Program-made: the position numbers and the translations under genes | Shown: positions 1 through 6,660 of the stretch, piece after piece | How the letters are laid out: the number at the start of each line of letters is the position of its first letter | How positions within the stretch are numbered: position 1 is the stretch's first letter | Source: Rhodocyclaceae bacterium | GTDB taxonomy: Bacteria > Pseudomonadota > Gammaproteobacteria > Burkholderiales > Rhodocyclaceae | Length of the DNA stretch: 15,800 nucleotides | Assembly (NCBI GenBank): GCA_018262875.1 | Contig: JADFDL010000016.1 | Location: forward strand, 1-15,800 | Reading direction: 5' to 3' | Notes under the pieces: model-generated | Databases searched by the model: none | Seen by the model: the letters and a program-made list of their open reading frames with translations, nothing else | What the model was told of the DNA's origin: nothing

Positions 1-318
1 CAGCGACAGCACCTTCGAGGGAATGGTGCGGAATACGGCGCCGGCGCCGCGATGCTGGACGAAGGCATTGACGCGGAAGCGCGCCAGGTTGGGGATGGCA
101 AAGGAGAAGTCACACTCCAGATTCTCCTCGTAGTGCTTGCGCTGGCCGTCGTTCATGATGTCGTACACCATGCTGTGTACGTCCTTGTGCTCCATCGGCG
201 GCAGGTTGATGCGCCGCACGTCGCCATGCACGCGAATCATGGGCGGCAATCCCGACGAAAGATGCAAATCGGAGGCCTTGTTCTTGACTGAGAAAGCCAG
301 CAGTTCAGTGATGTCCAT
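1..318 (-). CDS. pilT: Type IV pilus retraction ATPase PilT (N-terminal part, cut by window edge)
   Basis: Reading leftward from an ATG at 318-316, the frame stays open for 106 codons to the window edge, so only the N-terminus is present. The protein begins MDITELLAFSVKNKASDLHL and continues with GLPPMIRVHGDVRRIN, then the MVYDIMND and ARFRVNAF segments and FRTIPSKV. This is the conserved PAS-like N-terminal domain of PilT, the hexameric cytoplasmic ATPase that depolymerises type IV pili and drives twitching. The Walker A, Asp/His boxes and Walker B would lie beyond the left edge and cannot be checked. It is divergent from yggS, with 134 bp between the two start codons. The SD upstream is weak (CGGAAA about 7 nt from the ATG). 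The family assignment is secure from the near-invariant N-terminal motifs. Its paralogue PilU is less likely, because the SDLHLS and IRVHGDVRRI stretches are typical of PilT. Confidence 0.95.
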   Translation of the reverse strand, partial: MDITELLAFSVKNKASDLHLSSGLPPMIRVHGDVRRINLPPMEHKDVHSMVYDIMNDGQRKHYEENLECDFSFAIPNLARFRVNAFVQHRGAGAVFRTIPSKVLSL

Positions 319-336
319 TGTGTGTTTCCGTGGCGC

Positions 337-360
337 CTGAAATTGAAAACGAAGTTTCAG
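337..360. repeat. Short inverted repeat in the pilT leader
   Basis: CTGAAA at 337-342 and TTTCAG at 355-360 form a 6-bp inverted repeat with a 12-nt centre. It ends 19 nt upstream of the pilT start codon, within the divergent pilT/yggS spacer. It could be a small operator or a weak hairpin in the pilT 5' leader. Six-base repeats arise by chance, so the functional reading is speculative. Confidence 0.25.
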
Positions 361-421
361 TAAAGGCTAATGCCCGCGCGAGCGGACGTTATGCCGTAAC
401 TAAAAGGCGGCGGCGGCGCGA

Positions 422-430
422 TGATATACT
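422..430 (+). promoter_or_regulatory. Extended -10 promoter for yggS-proC-yggT-yggU
   Basis: TATACT at 425-430 is preceded by TG at 422-423 with one base between, which fits an extended -10 element (TGnTATAAT). No good -35 hexamer sits 16-18 nt upstream, as expected when an extended -10 compensates. The predicted transcript start near 437 would give a leader of about 16 nt before the yggS ATG at 453. The site is in an AT-richer patch of an otherwise GC-rich region. This is prediction from sequence only. Confidence 0.5.
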
Positions 431-452
431 TGCCCCGATTTTTCAGGGCATT

Positions 453-1142
453 ATGACAACAATTTCCACCAACTTGCAAGCTGTCGGGGCGCGCATCGCC
501 ACAGCGGCGCAATTGGCGGGACGAGCGGTCGAGGACATCCGACTGCTGGCCGTCAGCAAGACCTTCCCGCCGGAGCGGATCCGCGAAGCCGCGCTGGCCG
601 GTCAAATCGCTTTCGGCGAGAACTATCTGCAGGAAAGCCTGGATAAAATCGCCGCGCTGCGGGATCTCGGGCTGGAATGGCATTTCATCGGCCCCCTGCA
701 GAGCAACAAGACCCGCCCGGTCGCCGAGCATTTCGCCTGGGTACATGGTGTCGAGCGGCTGAAAATTGCCGAACGGCTGTCCGCGGCGCGCGGCGCGGGA
801 CGGCCGCCCCTGCAGGTCTGCATTCAGGTGAACGTCAGCGGCGAAGCCAGCAAGAGCGGAGTCAGTCCCGCCGATACGGCGGCACTGGCCCGTTCCGTAG
901 CCGTGTTGCCGAACCTGCGTCTGCGCGGCCTGATGACCATTCCGGAGCCGACCGAGAACATGACGATGGCGCGGCAGCCCTTTGCCGCCCTGCGCGACCT
1001 GCGGGATGCCCTCAACCGTGACGGACTTGAACTCGATACGCTGTCCATGGGCATGTCGCACGACCTGGAAGCGGCTATCCTCGAAGGCGCCACCATCGTG
1101 CGGGTGGGCACGGCCATTTTCGGTGAAAGGCAATCAACATGA
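453..1142 (+). CDS. yggS: YggS/PROSC family pyridoxal-phosphate homeostasis protein
   Basis: This 229-residue protein is a single-domain PLP-binding barrel protein of the YggS/PLPBP family. It buffers pyridoxal 5'-phosphate and has no known catalytic activity. Visible family motifs are LLAVSKTFP with the PLP-binding lysine K36, FGENYLQE at about 54-61, WHFIGPLQSNK, and the C-terminal SMGMSHDLEAAI and VRVGTAIFG phosphate-binding segments. The start at 453 was chosen because family homology begins there. The frame is open back to 318, but that stretch codes for a low-complexity basic peptide and contains the predicted promoter. Its stop TGA (1140-1142) overlaps the proC ATG (1139-1141), suggesting translational coupling. 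Linkage to proC and yggT is very common in proteobacteria. It may tie PLP balance to amino-acid metabolism, but that is inference. Confidence 0.95.
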   Translation: MTTISTNLQAVGARIATAAQLAGRAVEDIRLLAVSKTFPPERIREAALAGQIAFGENYLQESLDKIAALRDLGLEWHFIGPLQSNKTRPVAEHFAWVHGVERLKIAERLSAARGAGRPPLQVCIQVNVSGEASKSGVSPADTAALARSVAVLPNLRLRGLMTIPEPTENMTMARQPFAALRDLRDALNRDGLELDTLSMGMSHDLEAAILEGATIVRVGTAIFGERQST

Positions 1143-1951
1143 GAATCACCTTCCTCGGTGGCGGCAACATGGCCAATGCCCTCATCGGCGGCCTGCTCAG
1201 GCAGGATTTCCCATCCGGCGACATCAAAGTCATCGAGCCGCTCGCGGAAAACCGGGAGCGGCTCGCCGCCGCTTTCGGCATTGCCTGCCTGCCCGCGCCG
1301 GACGCATCGGCGCTCGCCTGCGAGACGATTGTGCTGTCTGTCAAGCCGCAACAGATGCGCGAGGCACTGTCGCCACTTGCCGGAAAATTGCGCAGCCAGC
1401 TGGTGATCAGCATCGCCGCCGGTACACGGCTTACCGATATTTCGCGCTGGCTGGGCGGTCACAGGAAACTGGTGCGCACCATGCCCAATACCCCGGCCCT
1501 GATCGGCGCCGGCATCACCGGGCTTTTCGCAGACCCCTCCGTCGGCGCAGGGGAACGGCGGCAAGCTGAACAGGTTCTCGGCGCGGTGGGCAAGACGCTC
1601 TGGATCGCCGATGAAGCCATGATGGATGCCGTCACCGCCGTGTCCGGCAGCGGTCCGGCCTATGTGTTCTATTTTATCGAATCGCTGCGCGACGCGGCGC
1701 TTGCCCTGGGGTTTTCGGAAGAACAAGCACGACAACTGGCCATCGAGACCGTCGTCGGCGCCGCCGCCCTGGCCGCCGCCAGCCGGGAAGATGTTTCTAT
1801 ACTCAGGCAGCGCGTCACCTCCAGGGGTGGTACCACCGAGGCGGCGCTGAATTCGCTGGATGCCGACAAGGTCAAAACGGCTTTCGTGCGGGCCATCAAG
1901 GCCGCCGATGCGCGCGGCCGCGAACTGGGTGATTTGCTGGGTAAAGACTGA
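1139..1951 (+). CDS. proC: Pyrroline-5-carboxylate reductase
   Basis: ProC catalyses the last step of proline synthesis, NAD(P)H-dependent reduction of 1-pyrroline-5-carboxylate to L-proline, in the cytoplasm. The 270-residue length is normal for the family. The N-terminal Rossmann motif FLGGGNMANALIGGL (residues 5-19) binds NAD(P)H. RTMPNTPALIGAG is at 113-125, the active-site segment TAVSGSGPAYVF at 166-177, and the signature RVTSRGGTTEAAL at 225-237. The ATG at 1139 overlaps the yggS stop by four bases (ATGA), and AAAGG at 1126-1130 lies 8 nt upstream as ribosome binding site. yggT begins only 3 nt after its stop. All catalytic-domain signatures are intact, so I expect an active enzyme. 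Confidence 0.97.
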   Translation: MRITFLGGGNMANALIGGLLRQDFPSGDIKVIEPLAENRERLAAAFGIACLPAPDASALACETIVLSVKPQQMREALSPLAGKLRSQLVISIAAGTRLTDISRWLGGHRKLVRTMPNTPALIGAGITGLFADPSVGAGERRQAEQVLGAVGKTLWIADEAMMDAVTAVSGSGPAYVFYFIESLRDAALALGFSEEQARQLAIETVVGAAALAAASREDVSILRQRVTSRGGTTEAALNSLDADKVKTAFVRAIKAADARGRELGDLLGKD

Positions 1952-1954
1952 ACC

Positions 1955-2530
1955 ATGCTGACCAACCTTCTGCTGCTGATCCTCGAGGCCGTCACCGGCT
2001 TCTTTGTATTCCTGCTGCTGATCCGCTTCTATATGCAATGGCTGCGGGTTTCCTTCCGCAACCAGCTTGGACGGTTCGTGGTTACTGTCACGGACTGGCT
2101 GGTACGCCCCGCCAGAAGGGTCGTTCCCGGCCTGTTCGGACTCGACATGCCGAGCCTCGCCGGGGCGCTCGTCCTGCACAGCAGCTACCTGACGCTCGCT
2201 TTCTGGCTGAAACGCTTCTCCTTCGGTGCCCACGCCGGCATCGCCGTTCCCGTCATTCTCGCCATCGCCGTAGTCGAATTGCTGCGCTTTTCGGTCTACC
2301 TCCTCATCGGTGTCGTGCTGTTCTCGGCCATATTGTCCTGGGTCAACCCCCATGCCCCACTGGCCCCGCTGTTCAACAGCCTGTCGCGCCCCTTCCTGCG
2401 ACCGTTCCAACGCCTGATCCCTCCCATCGCCCATGTCGATCTCTCGCCGCTCGTGCTGCTTCTGGTGCTGCAGGTCGCCCTGACATTGCTTGCCTGGTTG
2501 CGCGTGCTGCTGATTCCGCTGATCACATGA
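1955..2530 (+). CDS. yggT: YggT family inner-membrane protein
   Basis: This is a 191-residue hydrophobic protein with about four membrane spans (roughly residues 3-25, 64-85, 95-126 and 162-188). It contains two copies of the YggT repeat, each a hydrophobic span followed by a positively charged stretch: VTDWLVRPARRVVPG at 45-59 and NSLSRPFLRPFQRLIPPI at 141-158. The two-repeat arrangement and length match proteobacterial YggT. The biochemical role is not established. E. coli YggT has been linked to osmotic-shock tolerance or ion transport, and plastid and cyanobacterial relatives (CCB3/Ycf19 type) to membrane-complex biogenesis. Its ATG is 3 nt after proC, and its stop overlaps the start of the next gene (ATGA at 2527-2530), so it is probably translated from a common mRNA. 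Confidence 0.9.
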   Translation: MLTNLLLLILEAVTGFFVFLLLIRFYMQWLRVSFRNQLGRFVVTVTDWLVRPARRVVPGLFGLDMPSLAGALVLHSSYLTLAFWLKRFSFGAHAGIAVPVILAIAVVELLRFSVYLLIGVVLFSAILSWVNPHAPLAPLFNSLSRPFLRPFQRLIPPIAHVDLSPLVLLLVLQVALTLLAWLRVLLIPLIT

Positions 2531-2829
2531 ACCCCACCTGGTTCAGGCGGGAGGCAACAGGATGTCTCACTCTCAGCCTGCACATTCAACCCGGTGCGAA
2601 GAAAACCGAAATCGCCGGACTGCATGGAGACGCCCTGAAAATCCGTCTGGCCGCCCCGCCGGTGGACGGCAAGGCCAACGAATGTCTTGTTGCGTTTCTG
2701 GCGAAAGAGCTGGAAGTGCCCCAGGCACAGGTTGAACTGGCAAGCGGCGCAACCTCCCGGCGAAAGCGGCTGCGTGTGAAGGGGGCCTCCGAGGAGGCGA
2801 TCGCCCGCTTGATCGCGAATGCTGATTAG
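2527..2829 (+). CDS. yggU: DUF167 (YggU) family small protein
   Basis: This is a 100-residue protein of the DUF167/YggU family, a small alpha/beta fold of unknown biochemical function. Family signatures are LHIQPGAKKTEIAG (18-31), LKIRLAAPPVDGKANECLV (37-55) and SGATSRRKRLRV (73-84). The start was set at 2527, where the ATG overlaps the yggT stop in an ATGA junction. The same frame is open far upstream, but there it is antisense-like shadow of yggT. It is the last gene of the rightward group. Its TAG stop at 2827-2829 overlaps the stop codon of the convergent pyrC', leaving no intergenic space. yggU following yggT is a common arrangement. A function cannot be assigned from sequence. Confidence 0.9.
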   Translation: MNPTWFRREATGCLTLSLHIQPGAKKTEIAGLHGDALKIRLAAPPVDGKANECLVAFLAKELEVPQAQVELASGATSRRKRLRVKGASEEAIARLIANAD

Positions 2830-4106
2830 CGCCCGTTCTCGAATGCGACATGACCCTCGATCAGCGTGCAGCGCACGCGACCCGGGAGTTCCAGTCCGAG
2901 GAAGGGGGTGTTCTTGCCCTGGCTCTTCAGCGACTCCCGGGTCACCCGGATACTGCCGCGCGGATCGAACAGGCAGATGTCGGCCGCCGCTCCCGCCGAC
3001 AGGGTGCCGGCCGGCATGCCGAGCACGCGCGCCGCATCGCAGGTGACGCGCGCCAGGGCCGTGTTCAAAGACAGCTGCATCTCCCCGGCCCATTTCAAGG
3101 TCAGCGGCAGCAGCAACTCCAGTCCGGTGGCGCCGGGCTCGGCCTCGCCGAAGGGAACCTGTTTGGCGTCGTCGTCGACCGGGGTGTGATCCGAACAGAG
3201 TGCGTCGATGGCGCCCTCGGCCAGGCCGCGCCGCAGCGCTTCACGGTCGCGCCTGTCACGCAACGGCGGCACAAGATGGGCATGCGGATCGAAATAGCCG
3301 ATGTCGGCGTCGGACAGGTGCAGGTGGTTGATCGATACGTCGCAGGTGACGACAATGCCGCTCGCGCGCGCAGCGACGATCATTTCCAGCGCCGCGGCGC
3401 TGGAAATGCGCGTGATGTGAATGCGCACGCCGGTATCCCGCGCCAGTTGCAGAACGGTGGACAGTGCGATGGTCTCGGCGCTCACCGGGATGCCGGGCAG
3501 CCCCAGCCGCGTCGCCACCTCGCCATCGTGTGCCACGCCGTCCTTGCCGAGGAAGGGATCCCGTGCCTGAAGCCAGACCGGGAAATCGAAGGTGGCGGCA
3601 TACTGCAGCGCGCGCATCAGCACCTGGGTATCCACCACCGGCACATGCGCCTGGCCGAAGGCGACACAGCCGGCTTCGTGCAATTCAGCCATTTCCGTCA
3701 GCCGCTCGCCGGCCAGGCCGAGCGTCAGGGCGCCAACCGGATAGACGTGGGCAAAATTGGGATGGCGGGCGCGATGCTTGAGCATCTCGACCAGGCCCGG
3801 CTCGTCCAGGGGCGGATCGGTGTCGGGCGGACAGGCCAGGCTGGTGACGCCCCCCGCCGCCGCCGCAGCCATTTCCGATTCCAGGGTGGCCTTGTATTCA
3901 AAGCCCGGCTCGCGCAGGCGGGCGGAAAGGTCGATCAGGCCGGGACAGACTACCAGACCTGTTGCGTCGATGACGCGGTTGGCAACGAACCCTGCTGGTG
4001 CTGCCCCGATCGCCGCAATCCTGCCGGCGGCGACGAAAACGTCCTTCTGTACATCGATGCCGTTGGCGGGATCGATCAGGCGGCCGTTCTTGATCTGTAT
4101 CTTCAT
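2826..4106 (-). CDS. pyrC': Dihydroorotase-like protein lacking metal ligands (PyrC'/PyrX), ATCase partner
   Basis: This 426-residue amidohydrolase-fold protein matches type I dihydroorotase in length and layout but lacks essential zinc ligands. The normal DLHVHLREPG site reads DLSARLREPG (59-68), so both histidines of HxH become S61 and R63. The usual His-Cys-Glu-Asp region reads LQARD (179-183), and the H of the later HVST motif is R233 in ITRISS. The Asp of SDHTP (D306) and the EPGATGLE segment (323-330) remain. In Pseudomonas such PyrC' proteins are catalytically dead but needed to assemble the active PyrB-PyrC' dodecamer. I infer the same here, with the true dihydroorotase encoded elsewhere. 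It starts 4 nt after pyrB, with GGGGA about 9 nt upstream of the ATG, and is the last gene of the leftward array. Annotating it as an active dihydroorotase would probably be wrong. Confidence 0.9.
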   Translation of the reverse strand: MKIQIKNGRLIDPANGIDVQKDVFVAAGRIAAIGAAPAGFVANRVIDATGLVVCPGLIDLSARLREPGFEYKATLESEMAAAAAGGVTSLACPPDTDPPLDEPGLVEMLKHRARHPNFAHVYPVGALTLGLAGERLTEMAELHEAGCVAFGQAHVPVVDTQVLMRALQYAATFDFPVWLQARDPFLGKDGVAHDGEVATRLGLPGIPVSAETIALSTVLQLARDTGVRIHITRISSAAALEMIVAARASGIVVTCDVSINHLHLSDADIGYFDPHAHLVPPLRDRRDREALRRGLAEGAIDALCSDHTPVDDDAKQVPFGEAEPGATGLELLLPLTLKWAGEMQLSLNTALARVTCDAARVLGMPAGTLSAGAAADICLFDPRGSIRVTRESLKSQGKNTPFLGLELPGRVRCTLIEGHVAFENGR

Positions 4107-4110
4107 GTGC

Positions 4111-5070
4111 TCAGTTCCCCGCCAGCATGCTCATCACCGCCATGCGCACGGCGATGCCGAAGGTGACCTGGGGCAGGATCACCGCATGCGGTCCGTCGGC
4201 TACCGCCGAATCGATCTCCACGCCGCGGTTCATCGGACCCGGATGCATGACGATGACGTCGGGTCGGGCGCAGGCGAGCTTGTCTGCAGTGAGGCCGTAG
4301 TACTTGAAGAATTCCTGCGGGCTGGGCAGCAGCGCGCCCTGCATGCGCTCGTTCTGCAGACGCAGCATCATCACCACGTCGACATCCTTGAGTCCGGCGC
4401 GCATGTCGTGGAAGACCCGTACGCCGAGCTTGCCGACATCGGTCGGTATCAGTGTTTTCGGGCCGATCACCCGAACCTCGGGCACACCCAGCGTGGTCAG
4501 GGCATGGATCTGCGAACGAGCCACGCGCGAGTGCAGCACGTCGCCGACGATGGCCACTACCAGCCCGGTGAAGTCCTGCTTGTAGTGACGGATGGTATAC
4601 ATGTCGAGCAGGCCCTGCGTCGGGTGGGCATGCCGCCCGTCGCCGGCGTTGATGACATGGATATGCTCGAGACCCATCGCCGCCAGATGCTGGGCCATCA
4701 GGAACGGCGCGCCGCTCGATGCGTGTCGCACGACGAACATGTCGGCCTGCATGGCGCAGAGGTTGTCCACCGTGTCGAGCAGGGTCTCGCCCTTGGCGGT
4801 CGAGGAGGTGCTGATGTTGAGGTTGATGACGTCGGCGGAAAGCCGCTTCGCGGCAATCTCGAAGGTGGTGCGGGTGCGCGTCGAATTCTCGAAGAACAGG
4901 TTGAACACGCTTTTGCCGCGCAGGAGCGGCAGCTTCTTCACCTCCCGTTCGGCCACTTCGGTAAAGGGCGCTGCGGTATCGAGGATGGCGGCCAGAATCT
5001 CGCGCGGCAGTCCGTCGATGGTGAGCAGGTGCTGCAGCTCTCCGTTTTTCGTGAGTTGAGGATTACGCAT
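4111..5070 (-). CDS. pyrB: Aspartate carbamoyltransferase catalytic subunit
   Basis: PyrB joins carbamoyl phosphate and L-aspartate to make carbamoyl aspartate, the committed step of pyrimidine synthesis. The 319 residues contain the carbamoyl-phosphate loop [13 protein letters not shown] (59-71, with S63-T-R-T-R67), the 80s loop [10 protein letters not shown] (87-96), the [10 protein letters not shown] segment (149-158) and the [13 protein letters not shown] segment (274-286). All expected active-site residues are visible, so it should be active. The start at 5070 overlaps the pyrR stop by 8 bp and has GAGG 7 nt upstream. No regulatory PyrI subunit lies nearby. The partner is the adjacent non-catalytic PyrC', as in the Pseudomonas class A ATCase. 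Regulation probably includes PyrR and allosteric nucleotides, but nothing in the sequence demonstrates it. Confidence 0.97.
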   Translation of the reverse strand: MRNPQLTKNGELQHLLTIDGLPREILAAILDTAAPFTEVAEREVKKLPLLRGKSVFNLFFENSTRTRTTFEIAAKRLSADVINLNISTSSTAKGETLLDTVDNLCAMQADMFVVRHASSGAPFLMAQHLAAMGLEHIHVINAGDGRHAHPTQGLLDMYTIRHYKQDFTGLVVAIVGDVLHSRVARSQIHALTTLGVPEVRVIGPKTLIPTDVGKLGVRVFHDMRAGLKDVDVVMMLRLQNERMQGALLPSPQEFFKYYGLTADKLACARPDVIVMHPGPMNRGVEIDSAVADGPHAVILPQVTFGIAVRMAVMSMLAGN

Positions 5071-5557
5071 CGATCAGCCTCAGGGAGAGAACACCGGCCT
5101 TGCTGCGCTCCAGTTGCAGATTTTTACCTGGTTCGATCTGCAGCGCCTGCGCACTCCAGCGCGGACAGACCGGCAGTTCCCGCCCACCGCGATCGACCAG
5201 TACCGCCAGGTCGATGCGCGCCGGCCGACCGTAATCGAATATCTCGTTCATGGCGGCCCGAATAGTACGGCCGGTGTAGAGCACGTCATCGACGATGACG
5301 ATGGGCCGATCCTTGACTTCGAAGGGTATGTCCGACGATTTGATCTGGGAATGCAGCCCGCTGCGGCTGAAGTCGTCCCGGTAGAACGAGACATCGAGGC
5401 TGCCGAGCGACGTTTTCAGGCCGAGGGCGGCATGCAGGCGCTCGGCCACCCAGACGCCACCGGTATGGATGCCGATCAGGGCTGTGTCGGGGTGCAGCCC
5501 CGGACGCAGGCTGTCCGCCAGGGCAGCGCAGAGCCGTTCGGCGTCAGGCAACGGCAT
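5063..5557 (-). CDS. pyrR: PyrR: pyrimidine operon regulator / uracil phosphoribosyltransferase family
   Basis: This 164-residue type I phosphoribosyltransferase carries the PRPP-binding signature [12 protein letters not shown] at 87-98. Other PyrR features are [15 protein letters not shown] (27-41), [10 protein letters not shown] (54-63) and [14 protein letters not shown] (119-132). In Bacillus, PyrR binds pyr mRNA with UMP/UTP to control attenuation and has some uracil phosphoribosyltransferase activity. In proteobacteria the regulatory mode is less clear. The start at 5557 (MPLPDAERL) fits family length. The frame runs 40 codons further upstream, but that part lies inside ruvX and has no family character. 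The start overlaps the ruvX stop by 14 bp, and the stop overlaps pyrB by 8 bp. No untranslated leader exists in front of it that could hold a classical attenuator. Confidence 0.92.
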   Translation of the reverse strand: MPLPDAERLCAALADSLRPGLHPDTALIGIHTGGVWVAERLHAALGLKTSLGSLDVSFYRDDFSRSGLHSQIKSSDIPFEVKDRPIVIVDDVLYTGRTIRAAMNEIFDYGRPARIDLAVLVDRGGRELPVCPRWSAQALQIEPGKNLQLERSKAGVLSLRLIDA

Positions 5558-6011
5558 CGAAATAGTCCTGCAGGATGTGCTGGGCGGCCACTGCGTCGAC
5601 CCTGCCCTTGCGCGCCTTCCAGTCGAGACCGGCTTCGCGCAGTTCGGCATCGGCGGCAGCCGAGGTGAGCCGCTCATCGGTCAGCGTCACGGGCAAGCCG
5701 AAGCGTCCGCGCAGTTGGTTGGCGAAGCGGCGGCAGCGCGCGGTCATCTTATGCTCGGCGCCGTCAAGTGATAGCGGCAGGCCGACAACCAGCCTTACCG
5801 GTTGCCATTCTGCGATGAGCCGCTCGATTGCAGCAAAGCGGGCGTCATTGGACTCGGCTTCGATTGCGACGAGGGCATTGGCCCGCCTGAGCAGGGTTTC
5901 GCCCACGGCAACGCCGATGCGTTTCAAACCGAAATCAAATGCCAGGACAATGCCGTTTTCGGCAGGAGAGGTGGAGGGCGAGGGAAGAGGTGAAACCATC
6001 AAAAACGGCAT
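5544..6011 (-). CDS. ruvX: RuvX/YqgF, RNase H-fold nuclease (Holliday junction resolvase family)
   Basis: This 155-residue YqgF/RuvX protein has an RNase H-like fold. Members resolve Holliday junctions in vitro and are implicated in pre-16S rRNA 5'-end processing. The core begins at [16 protein letters not shown] (23-38) with catalytic D26. [10 protein letters not shown] is at 75-84, TDERLTS at 111-117 with E113, and [14 protein letters not shown] at 137-150 with D139. These are the three acidic residues expected in the active site. The start at 6011 was chosen because AGGAG (6020-6016) lies 4 nt upstream. The alternative ATG at 5999 would be 16 nt from that SD. The 20 residues before the fold are a Ser/Pro-rich tail longer than in many homologues. 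The gene follows yqgE by 31 nt, the usual yqgE-ruvX pairing, and its end overlaps pyrR by 14 bp. Confidence 0.93.
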   Translation of the reverse strand: MPFLMVSPLPSPSTSPAENGIVLAFDFGLKRIGVAVGETLLRRANALVAIEAESNDARFAAIERLIAEWQPVRLVVGLPLSLDGAEHKMTARCRRFANQLRGRFGLPVTLTDERLTSAAADAELREAGLDWKARKGRVDAVAAQHILQDYFDAVA

Positions 6012-6015
6012 TCTA

Positions 6016-6020
6016 CTCCT
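6016..6020 (-). promoter_or_regulatory. Ribosome binding site of ruvX
   Basis: On the minus strand AGGAG is followed by TAGA and then the ATG at 6011-6009. The spacing is short (4 nt). It nonetheless favours this start over the downstream in-frame ATG at 5999-5997, and over the longer open frame that extends into yqgE. Confidence 0.55.
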
Positions 6021-6042
6021 GAATGCCGTCGTGTTAGCGACT

Positions 6043-6660
6043 TCAGGCATGCCCCGCCACGTCGGACAGATTGGCCAGGTCGAAGCCGAGCAATTGCATC
6101 GCCGCCGGCAGGCGTTCCTCGGGCGGCAGGCCAAAGATGACCTGAGCATCGGCCGCCACAGTCAGCCAGGCGTTTTGCGCCAGTTCGTATTCGAGCTGGC
6201 CGGCAGCCCAGCCGGCATAACCGAGCGAAACGATGAATTCCTCCGGCTCCCCGACGCTGCCAACCGATTGCAGGATGTCGCGCGAACTAGTCAGTCCCAG
6301 CTCGTCCTTGACCGGCAGCGTGGCCTGCCATTTGCCGATGGGCCGGTGCAGGACGAAGCCGCGGTCGGTCTGGACAGGGCCGCCGAACATCACCGGCAGG
6401 GCGGCAAAGCGCCTGGCCTCCAGGGGAATGTCGATGCGCTCGAACAGCGCTTCCAGGGTCATGTCGAGCGGGCGGTTGATGACGATGCCAAGCGCGCCCT
6501 GTTCGTTGTGCTCGCAGATATAGGTCAGCGTGCGGGCAAAATTCGGATCGACCATGGCGGGCATGGCGATCAGGAAATGGTGCGTGAAGTTGGCGTCTTG
6601 CTGGACCACGCCGGCATTGTAATCCGCGCAACCGCCGGCGTTCAAGCCGACGCACGTCAC
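6043..6660 (-). CDS. yqgE: YqgE/AlgH family protein (DUF179)
   Basis: This member of the YqgE/AlgH family is up to 205 residues long; the family has a solved fold but no settled biochemical role. In Pseudomonas the name AlgH came from an alginate-regulation phenotype. Signatures are HFLIAMPAM (28-36), [16 protein letters not shown] (49-64), [14 protein letters not shown] (92-105) and a C-terminal [16 protein letters not shown] segment. There is no ATG before the conserved core. The upstream GTG at 6660 overlaps the chpA stop as GTGA, but gives about 17 residues more than usual homologues. The GTG at 6609 ([11 protein letters not shown]) gives 188 residues, the typical size. I list the longer form because of the coupling-like junction; the shorter form is about equally likely. 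It precedes ruvX by 31 nt. Confidence 0.88.
   Translation of the reverse strand: MTCVGLNAGGCADYNAGVVQQDANFTHHFLIAMPAMVDPNFARTLTYICEHNEQGALGIVINRPLDMTLEALFERIDIPLEARRFAALPVMFGGPVQTDRGFVLHRPIGKWQATLPVKDELGLTSSRDILQSVGSVGEPEEFIVSLGYAGWAAGQLEYELAQNAWLTVAADAQVIFGLPPEERLPAAMQLLGFDLANLSDVAGHA

Noticed and set aside
318..452. 45-codon N-terminal extension of yggS from an upstream ATG
   Set aside because: The stretch is basic and low-complexity, contains the predicted extended -10 promoter, and precedes the family-typical start MTTISTNL at 453.
357..1133. Minus-strand open frame of 258 codons opposite yggS
   Set aside because: Shadow of yggS; low-complexity composition and no recognisable motif.
824..2434. 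Long minus-strand open frame (536 codons) across yggS-proC-yggT
   Set aside because: It is antisense to three well-recognised genes, has biased Gly/Gln/Asp/His composition typical of reversed high-GC codons, and shows no protein family features.
2785..2798. GCCTC-n4-GAGGC hairpin near the end of yggU as a terminator
   Set aside because: There is no T-tract on either strand after the stem, and the short GC stem is within coding sequence, so it is likely chance.
2850..5265. Two long plus-strand open frames opposite pyrC' and pyrB
   Set aside because: Both are antisense to clear pyrimidine genes and read as Gln/Arg/Gly-rich shadows without family motifs.
5558..5677. 40-codon N-terminal extension of pyrR
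   Set aside because: It overlaps ruvX coding sequence and lacks PyrR homology; the start at 5557 gives normal family length.
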